Positions 56,346-64,000 of a stretch of DNA of 64,000 nucleotides are shown here, one piece after another. The stretch spans positions 1-64,000 of the forward strand of contig JPHH03000045.1 in assembly GCA_000750105.3 (NCBI GenBank), read 5' to 3'. Position 1 is the stretch's first letter; each line of letters opens with the position of its first letter. Source of the DNA: Tolypocladium sp. Sup5 PDA-1. Lineage: Eukaryota; Ascomycota; Sordariomycetes; Hypocreales; Ophiocordycipitaceae. Under the pieces are notes generated by a model. That model saw only the letters and a list, made by a program, of their open reading frames with translations. It had not been told where the DNA came from and searched no databases. Made by a program: the position numbers and the translations under genes.

Positions 56346-59300
56346 GCTGGCCAGGTTCGCGGCAAACGGGGATGGATGTTTTGTTTTGCGGGAGCTTTGC
56401 AGTCAGAGCGAGGGAACAAGGTACGAAGTACGAAGGCTGACAAAGAAAAGATCTTGAAAGCGGGGCGGGGTTCTGTTGGCGGCCCCACTTTGACCAACGC
56501 AGACGGCAGGAGCCGACACCCACGTGAGACAGTGAATAGGTAGGGTACAAAAGGCAAGTAACGTGGCTACCGCGGTTTGCACAATGGCATTAAATCTCTG
56601 GATGAGGAATGGCATTTTCTCTAAATCTAAACTGGCTGGTTCGCGCCGTTTACTGTATTTCCTTGTGTTCCGACTTTGTGGAGAACGGTTCAGCCTGGTT
56701 TGAAAGCGTCAAGCGGTGGGAGGCAAGGTTTTTCGACTTTAGGTGACGTTTCGCGTTTCATCTCACCTTTGACACGTTGGCATGAAGCACAGCCAGGCTC
56801 GTTAAATGGAATCTAAAACACAAAGCAAAAGTTGGAAGATTCAAAGTGGATAGAGAAGGCGGCTCGGAGCGCATCTCTTGGGATTAACCAGAATCGCATC
56901 TCAGGAGCGATCCGGCCGAATCGGGTGATTTTCTGAGCCAAGTCGCCAAGACATTAAGGTTGGAAGCTGGGGGTGGTGATGGTGTGCACCGCCACACCTG
57001 CATTAGCGCCGATCCATTCTTCACGCCCGAACTTCCAGAACGTGGCCGTCTCGAGTGACAGGGGCCACTTTGTCTGTATCGAGACTATACTCGTAGGTTG
57101 TCTGACCTCACAACGTGATGCTGAAAGCCGCGGCGAAGTAAAATTAAAATAACGCAGCGCAGAATGCAGCATTTATTCAGCCACACAAGGGAGGTAGACG
57201 AACTCGTTAGACAAACTCCCTGCTGTGAGAACTTGCCTTGCCCGTGGCAATCCACGCTGTCGCAAGCCAAGCCTCTTCCCCCAGCCTGGTACACTGCGCG
57301 CCGACATTGCACATTGCCTTGCAGCTCTGGGGCGTGTATTTATTGCCGCAAATCTGCTGCATAGGTACCTTCCTTACCTGTCAACAGCCAATGTGCTACG
57401 TTTCGCCGCATTGAACGAGGTACCACGGACCACGGAGCAAACCACTGATGGAACATGGAACCCCCCCCCAAACCGGGAGCTCCAGTCGCCATGCATGGCG
57501 CATCAGCAAACCAGGAAACCAAACAGACACAGACGCTCTACGAAACATACAAAGGATGCGCAAGCCCTTTGAGCCGCATCCATCGCCTGCCCTCAAACAG
57601 CAGCATTCTGCATCGTGCTCGACCAACGGCTCGGGTAGTGTCTACGAGTAGTCCGTACGAGTACGTAGCACGTCAACCGGGCAAGGTAGGCATGCAGTGC
57701 GCGGCCCGCGCTTATCTGACACGGAAGGACAATCCAATCGCAAATGCGTGGTAGGTGGCTTTTCGCAGGCGACCCCTCCCCCGCTACGGCGCTGGCTCAC
57801 CCCCTCGCAACTGCGGCCAGCGCCTGGCGCTTCGACGAGCGGGCAGCGGGCAGGCGACAGGGATCCCGCCCGCTGCGACCCGCTACCTGCGCACCCCTGC
57901 TCGACGACAAGGCTCGAGCCTAAAACGAGCGCTGTGTGGCTGGTTGGCGGGTTGGTGGTGGCAGCGACCACTGGCAACGGCGCCGGGTACGTACCTGGCC
58001 TGAGCTCTGGGGTCCCATTTGCACCTCGACCTTGCATTTGTCTCTTGTTGCACGTTGCCGTCTGTTGTCTCTCTCACCGTCTCACGCGCTGTCGCTTTTC
58101 TTTCCTCGATGCCGTTTCCCTCCCTTGGCCGCGCTCTCTCTCTCCGGGGGGCACGCTAAACCCGGAGCAGCCACTCGCTGTCCCATGACTTTGCCTGGGC
58201 CAGCCAGCCCGCCAGCCAGCTGGGTCCTGGCCCTGGCCAGCGAGGCGAGGCGAGGCGTCCATGCCCCCAAGCCTCGGTGTTTTATTTCGCGTCCGGTCTG
58301 ATAAACCAGTCGAAGTGCCTTTTCCTTGGAGTTTAGCCCGTCTGGAGGCTTATGCCTTGCCCCCGAGGCCCCCCCTCGGTCGTTCTCCTGTCCTGACTCC
58401 TTGATGCTGCCTGGTTAATCCGGCTCGCCCCGTTTTTCGCTGGGCTGGTGGAAGAAGAAATGTTGTTTTCCGTCTCGCGAAAATTGTAGCCATCCCCAAG
58501 CCAAATTCCGGCCCCATCCTGATCCCCCATCCGCATCCGCATCTGCATCCTGCCCAAATCTCCCTCCCCTCGTCGCCCAACTCCTCTCCTTTTCACCCTC
58601 CCGCAACAACCACACCGCGCAAATCGACCGCCCACGCCCGCTGATTGCATCGATTTCGCATTGTCGCTCCATCCGCACCATCGCTAAAGGTGCGCCATTT
58701 CGTGCAGCGCCCGCTGCTGCACTCGCCGCTGCTGCTGGATCGGCCGTAGCCCCGCCTCTCGAGCGCTATTGCGTGGCGGCAGGGCGCGCGTTCCCTGCTG
58801 GCGACGTCGCCCGACGGCGAGACGGCGGTTCGTGAGGCTATTCCCAGCTCCTGGGTGCCCCACGCCCGCTGGCTCCCTTTGCGTTGCGCACCCGCACGCA
58901 CCCCGTTCGTTCGAGTCCCCCCCGTCTGTTCAGCCCACGCTGGCCAGTCACGTCACACGCCGCACCCCAACCCCAATACGGCCACATTCGACCTCGACCT
59001 ACTACGGACTACGGACTACAACTGTGCTGAAGCGACGCCGCCACACCCAAGCTGCACACCAAGAAGCACAACCGCTTTGTCCACCATTCATCAGTCCGAC
59101 CCCAGTTCGTGAATCACCGCGACACAGCCCGTCGTTAGATTCCTTTCTTAGCATTTCCTTTATTTCTCCTTGTTCCATTCTCCACCCCCCCTTCCACCAA
59201 CCTAATTCTGTTTAATTTCACTGCAATCAATCAATGGTGGTCTCGACGAGCGATTGATACAACACCTGGTTTTCTGATTTGTTCGCATCTTTACCTGTCT

Positions 59301-59409
59301 GTCTGTCCAGCATTTCGCAGGCACTGTCGAGCAACCAACCGAAACCTTCTCTACGTCAACGACGGGACGCAGAGCGGGCTGAACGGAACTGTCGTCGTCC
59401 CAGCCAAAC
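56346..59409. promoter_or_regulatory. Divergent intergenic region, RBA50 / HPC2
   Basis: 3 kb holding both promoters. The RBA50 side has tacgaagtacgaag near 56422. GTACGAGTACGTA-like words lie at 57641-57668. The last about 500 bp before HPC2 are pyrimidine-rich, with ctacggactacggactac near 58998-59018, and probably form a long 5' leader. No gene is supported here. Confidence 0.45.
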
Positions 59410-61517
59410 ATGGCCGCTGCTGGCGACACGTCACGATACGAATCTTCAGCCGAGGACCTCTCGTCACCGCCCTCGGGCTCGCTGTCCGAGCCAGGATCGC
59501 CCTCGCGAACCAACATCGGACACCAGAGTAACGGCACCAGCAACAACACCATGGATCGGGGAGAGATTGTCGTGGGCAGCGACCAGCGCCAGCCATCATC
59601 TGGCGCGCCGCCGCAGCAACAGCGACAGATCACCTTCCAGCAGTACCAGCAGCCATCCCCCGGCTCCGGCAGCGCCACGGGCAGCGGCACAGGCGCAGCC
59701 ACGGGCACTGGCACTGGCACTGGCTCGGCCACGGGCGGCCGCCAACCCGCGCAGAAGCGCTTCGAGTTCATCGACGGCAAGTGGGTGCAGCTCACCGCAG
59801 CGGGCGTCCCGCGCAAGAAGCCCGGCCGCAAGCCTGGCTCTGTGCTGAAGCCCAAGACGATGGCTGCCGAGGTCGCCGACCAGCCCAAGGTCCGCAAGGC
59901 CAGGAAGCCTCGCGATCCCAGCGCCCCGGCTATCCAACGCAAGCGCAAGATCGCGGCTGCCTCCGACGTGGATACGGACGGCGACGCCTCCTCCTCGCGA
60001 CCGGCCACGGCTTCCGCTTCGGGAACGCACACCACAGCCACCATCTCTGCGTCGTCTCCCTCTCAGCATCACCAACATCCACAGCTGCATTCCTCCGAGC
60101 ATCGTTATTCACCCAAGATAGCCAAGCGCGAGGGTTACCCCAGTTCCATGCAGAGCATCCTCAACGCCGATCCGCCTTCCAACTCAGCCAGCAGCAGCAC
60201 CAACTTTCCCATGCGCAGCAGTGGCCTGAGCTACGACCCCATCCGCGGCAACTATGATCCTGTGCGCGAGACCATGACGACGCATACCAGCAGCCAGTTC
60301 CAGTCGACCTCGGGCTCCCCTCGAGGGCCAACCCACCAGCTGGCCCATCGCTCGCCGTCCATCGCAAACATGGTCGAGCCGACTGCTCCCGCCATGACCT
60401 CGCCGAGCCAGTCGCATCAAGGGTACCAGCCCGTTTCGCGGCTGCACGCGCACGACTCGTCCTCCATGCCTCCTTCGCCCTCGTACCGGCCAACCTCGAC
60501 GCCCACACCGGCAGCTCGCCAGGCGGCCCAAGAGGCCAAAAAGGACGCTCCCGCACCGCCGCCCCCAGCCCCGCGCCCGGTCGTGAACCAGGCCAACTTC
60601 ACCACCATCTCCAACGGCCCCGTGCGCAAGGTCGAGAAGCCTCACACCGGAGTCTCCACTCCCAGAACCGACAACTTGGACGATGTGGGCCAGGACAGCG
60701 AAGGCAGATCTATCCTCGACTTTGGCAGAGCGAAACCTGGCGAGGAACTGCAGGCCCCGACAATCGTTCTCAATATCCCCATCAAGAGCGGCGAGACCAA
60801 CAAGTACGTCAACTTTATGCGCATGGCCGAGGAGCGGTACGGATGGGATGCCCTGCATCCTCGACTTGCCGCCAACCGAGACCGAAAGGCCCGTATTGCC
60901 GCCGCCGCTGCGTCTCTAGAGAAGATAGAGTCTGGCCGCGAGTCGGGCGATGAGATGTCGGTAGATTTGTCAGACGGCGAGGCTAGCAACCCGGAGAATG
61001 GCGGAACGAGCGGACCGGATGCGCAGGCGAAGCCCAAGAAGAAGCGCAACTTCAAGGAGGACCAGTATGACGTGGATGACGACTTTGTCGACGACTCGGA
61101 GCTTTTATGGGAGGCCCAGGCCGCGGCCAGCAGGGACGGCTTTTTCGTTTACTCGGGCCCTCTGGTGCCTGAAGTAGAGAAGCCCCCGGCCGGGTACGTA
61201 AATTCTCTTGCATTGACTCTAGTACACCGAGCTAACGAATCCGCAGTCACGAACCTCCTAAGCGTGGACGCGGTAGCAGGGGCGGTCGTGGCAGCAGAGG
61301 ATCGACGAGAGGGGGTGCCACTGGCCGCGGCGGCGGCCCAGGCTCTCGAGGTGGCTCCATCACACGAAAACCTCGAATTACCAAATCCGAAAAGCTCCAA
61401 CGCGAGCGAGAGAAGGCTGAGCGAGAGAGCATGGCCCAGCTCTCCATGGCCCAAACGAATGGATATGTGCTTCAGCCCACCACGCCGTCTTTTGCGGTCA
61501 GTGAGCTCGGCGCTTAG
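59410..61517 (+). CDS. HPC2: HIR histone chaperone subunit Hpc2 (ubinuclein family)
   Basis: Exons 59410-61193 and 61247-61517 (53-nt intron, GTACGT donor, CTAAC branch point) give 684 residues. Most is disordered and rich in Ser, Pro, Gly and Thr, with a short Thr-Gly repeat near residue 100 and a basic KKPGRKPG patch that resembles an AT-hook. The Hpc2-related domain is at about residues 540-595 (KKKRNFKEDQYDVDDDFVDD, then SELLWEAQAAASRDGFFVYS and GPLVPE), the HRD that binds histone H3.3/H3-H4. Exon 2 gives an RGRGSRGGRGSRGS-like Arg/Gly tail and a charged helix (KSEKLQREREKAERE). Without the intron the frame leaves this RGG sequence, so splicing is well supported. It deposits H3-H4 outside replication and represses histone genes with Hir1-3. 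Confidence 0.94.
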
Positions 61518-62338
61518 AGAGACGTGCGCCAGAATCCTTATACGCAATGGGGACCATGGACGGGATAGACTGGCGCTTCTGCCTTGTTGAGACTTCTTCT
61601 TTCTTTTGTTGCTGTTTCCATTTTCATTTTCATTCATAGTGCCAAGCATTCGCATGGGATGGTCATGCTATCGCCATCTCCTCGGTACGGGGGATAGCCT
61701 TCGACACGGTGGAGAGATGTTGGACTGGGGCGCGACCTCCGACTTTGTCATGGGATACCTTGCCGGGAAGGGCTGGGACGGCGCATGATCCGGCCAGGAC
61801 TTGCCTTGGCTGTGTGGGAATATTGTGGGATTTGCATTCGAGACTCTGGTTCTCGCTCTCTGGCGTTTTGGGGCGGTGTATGGACACAAACAAGACCGGG
61901 GTGATGATGGTGATTCGGCGCGGGAGACTGGACGGCGAAAGATATCCTGCAATGGAGGAGGCTCTGGTTGTTTGGGCGTGAGGACTGGTAGAGATGAGGG
62001 AATGGATGGTCTACCAGCTGTACATGGAAGCCTCTTAGTGACGAGATCCAACGTGAACAGTTTGCTTCGCTGAGACGAGAGTGCTTCTTTCAAAAAGTGT
62101 AAATGTGTAGCAAAGGCGGCAGAGCATGCATGGCCTCTTTTGTGGCCAAGCCTTCATCGTGATCAAGTCTACTGCCAAGATTCGCATCTGCTCTACATGA
62201 TTGAACATCAAGCCTCCACAACAAAGTCTCGCTTCATCAAGAAAGAATCCGCCCCCGCCTGTACCTGTCCTTTTGCCATCGTTGGGCCCTGTGGCCACTT
62301 TTCCTCGTCACATCACATCCCATCACATCACATCACAT
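61518..62338. other. Convergent intergenic DNA, HPC2 / GGA
   Basis: 3' flanks of both genes; short catcacat repeats near 62308-62336, just outside the GGA stop. No gene seen. Confidence 0.45.
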
Positions 62339-64000
62339 TCACGCAAGGCTGAACTCGGGCACCTCGCCCATCTCGCTCTTCTGCTCCGTGCCGACCTTGT
62401 ACGCGGCGCGCCACCGCAGCTTGACCGACTCGACCTTTTGCTCGCGGTTGCCGGCGTGCCACACGCGCACCTCCTGCTCGACGCCGCGGCTCTGCTTGGG
62501 GGCGAGGTTGCGGCCCGTCTGGGGCTTGAGCTGGAGTTCGTAGCCCTGCGGTGAAATGTGAGTTAGAATATATATGAAAAGATGAGAGGAACAGAGCTGG
62601 GACGGACCTTGGTTACCGCCAGCTGAAAGTGCAGCTCGCTGATGGGCTGAGCAGTGTTATTCGTAAAGGAAAAAACAATGTCGATCGAGTTATTGGAGCC
62701 AACACGCTTGGCCAGGAACTCGGTCCGCAGATTCGTGTCGCTGATGGTGGACTTGAGCTCCCTGGGTTTAGTCGGCACCTCTGGGGTCGGCGCCTCTGGG
62801 GGCAGCGACGAGCTGAAGTTCCACTCGTCGTCCTCGTTTGAGAGGGTGGGTTTCGGCGGAGGAGGGGTGTATGAGGCCCCGAGCGCGGCAAACGGATCAG
62901 ATGCGGGTGGAGGTGCTGGCGGTTGAGGCTGCTGGTGAGCTGCGGGCTGTGGCGTGGTTGATTGTGAGGCTACCGGGGTCGTAAAGGAAGCAAACTGGGA
63001 GAATGTGGGTGTCTGGCTGGGCGGAATCCCTCTGGCGCTGCTATCCTGGGTCATGGAGGAGAGCAGAGCTGGGCCTGGGATATCTTGACGCTCACTGTTA
63101 GTAGAAGCAAATAGCCATTGCCGAATACGAAGAAAACTCACTTTGATTTGCGCCGAAACCGAGCGCAATGTTGCCTCCCTGCCCAAAAGTGCTTGACTCG
63201 CCGCCAATGTCGAGGCCCAGAAGGTCGTTCTCCAAGCCCCCAGCCTGGGAGTTGCTTTGTGACGCTCCGTTGCTGCCGTTGGTATCAGCCGCGTCGGCGT
63301 CAAAGTCTATCAGGGACAACTCGTTGGCCGAACCACCAACGGATGTCGTCTGCGACGGCGGCGGCCCGCCAGCCGCCACCTTGGCTGCAGCTTCCATATC
63401 GCCCTTCTTCATCAGCTTATACCGCTCGACAGTTCGGTGTATGCTGTCGTTGATCTCAAACAGCTTGGCTACTGCCTCATGGTCGTCGGATTCCTCCTCG
63501 CACATCTTCTGTATCTTGGGCTGGGCGCTCTGCAGGGCGGAAGCCAACTCGCTAAAGACATCCCCTTCCGTCATGGTGTCGCCAGGCCTGAAGGCCTCGA
63601 GGCGCTCCTCCAGTAACCTCGCCTTGGCCTGGATCTTGCCAATCTCCTCGGCTGCTTTGGCGCGGTAGTCGGTTTTGGACCGGGTATCGTAGCCGGCCAT
63701 GATTTTCATGAGGCGGTTGGCTTCGCGGAGATCCTCGGGCGTGCCGCGTCGGATGAGTTCCTGCAGCTTGGCAGACTGGGCTTCTTTCTCCTCCTCTTCC
63801 ATTTCGTCGGGCGACTTCAAGTTCTGGATGACGCTGTTAGCAGGGCGGTTGTGCGACGTTGCAGCAGCTCAGAAACTGCTAGACTCACATCACTGGGGTT
63901 CAGGACAGCGGCATCTTCTCGCCGCACCTCGGGGAACATGTAGCCCTTGTAGCTCAGCAGGCGGTGCATGTCCCTGATGAAGCCCAAGTCCTCCTTGTAT
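62339..64000 (-). CDS. GGA: GGA-type clathrin adaptor (VHS-GAT-GAE), 5' part missing at the window edge
   Basis: Minus-strand gene whose start lies beyond 64000. Exons in the window: 64000-63889 (partial), 63823-63142, 63083-62608 and 62545-62339. The first piece is the end of the VHS domain (IRDMHRLLSYKGYMFPEVRR). The next carries a conserved EMEEEEKEAQSAKLQELIRR segment and the GAT domain (ANRLMKIMAGYD, KIQAKARLLEERLEAF, KLFEINDSIHRTVERYKLMK). A hinge with DLLGLDIG and PPPKPTLSNEDDEWNF follows. The gamma-adaptin ear (TEFLAKRVGSNNSIDIVFSF, SELHFQLAVTK, GYELQLKPQTGRN, VKLRWRAAYKVG) ends in EFSLA. GGAs bind Arf-GTP, sorting signals and clathrin at the trans-Golgi. Every exon phase fits. Confidence 0.94.

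Noticed and set aside
57642..58188. Pair of opposed frames in the RBA50-HPC2 intergenic region
   Set aside because: Overlapping on opposite strands, without domain or conserved composition; treated as promoter DNA.
59690..59740. GGCACT tandem repeat as a microsatellite
   Set aside because: It lies in frame within HPC2 and encodes a short Thr-Gly repeat, so it is part of the coding sequence.

Overview
The window is nuclear DNA of a filamentous ascomycete. Genes are interrupted by short introns (about 45-130 nt) with GTAAGT-like donors, CTAAC/CTGAC branch points and AG acceptors. The gene content (HeLo-like NACHT protein, full-size PDR transporter, Zn2Cys6 regulators, CipC, GGA, Hpc2, a CSP-2/grainyhead homologue, a subgroup C chitinase relic) is that of Sordariomycetes, probably Hypocreales; the order is inferred from family resemblance. 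I recognise 17 genes or gene relics and one tRNA. Exon structures were built by hand from frames and splice motifs; every intact protein-coding model closes in frame.

Left part (1-26 kb) is accessory. It holds a secreted SGNH/GDSL hydrolase; a divergent pair of paralogous multi-pass membrane proteins of unknown function; a CipC-like stress protein; a small secreted protein with 13 cysteines; a 1484-residue PDR-type ABC transporter divergent from a Zn2Cys6 regulator with two GC-AG introns; and a HeLo-like/NACHT STAND protein of the fungal NLR-like class. Long gene-poor stretches separate them.

Middle part (26-51 kb) is sparse. A grainyhead/CP2 transcription factor has an exceptionally long gene-free upstream region, with AGTACT-centred palindromes scattered through this part. 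It is followed by the relic of a LysM/chitin-binding chitinase whose catalytic domain has been deleted, an MFS transporter, an intron-containing tRNA-Lys(CTT), a seven-TM-like protein, and a small element made of two 121-bp direct repeats around a broken Gag gene and no Pol. A small hypothetical membrane protein follows.

Right part (51-64 kb) is housekeeping: eIF2A, an RPAP1/Rba50-like RNA polymerase II factor, the HIR subunit Hpc2, and the 3' part of a GGA clathrin adaptor that runs off the right edge.

The best candidates for something undescribed are the Gag-only element, the divergent membrane-protein pair and the two GC-AG introns in one regulator gene. No CRISPR array, rRNA or biosynthetic core gene was seen.
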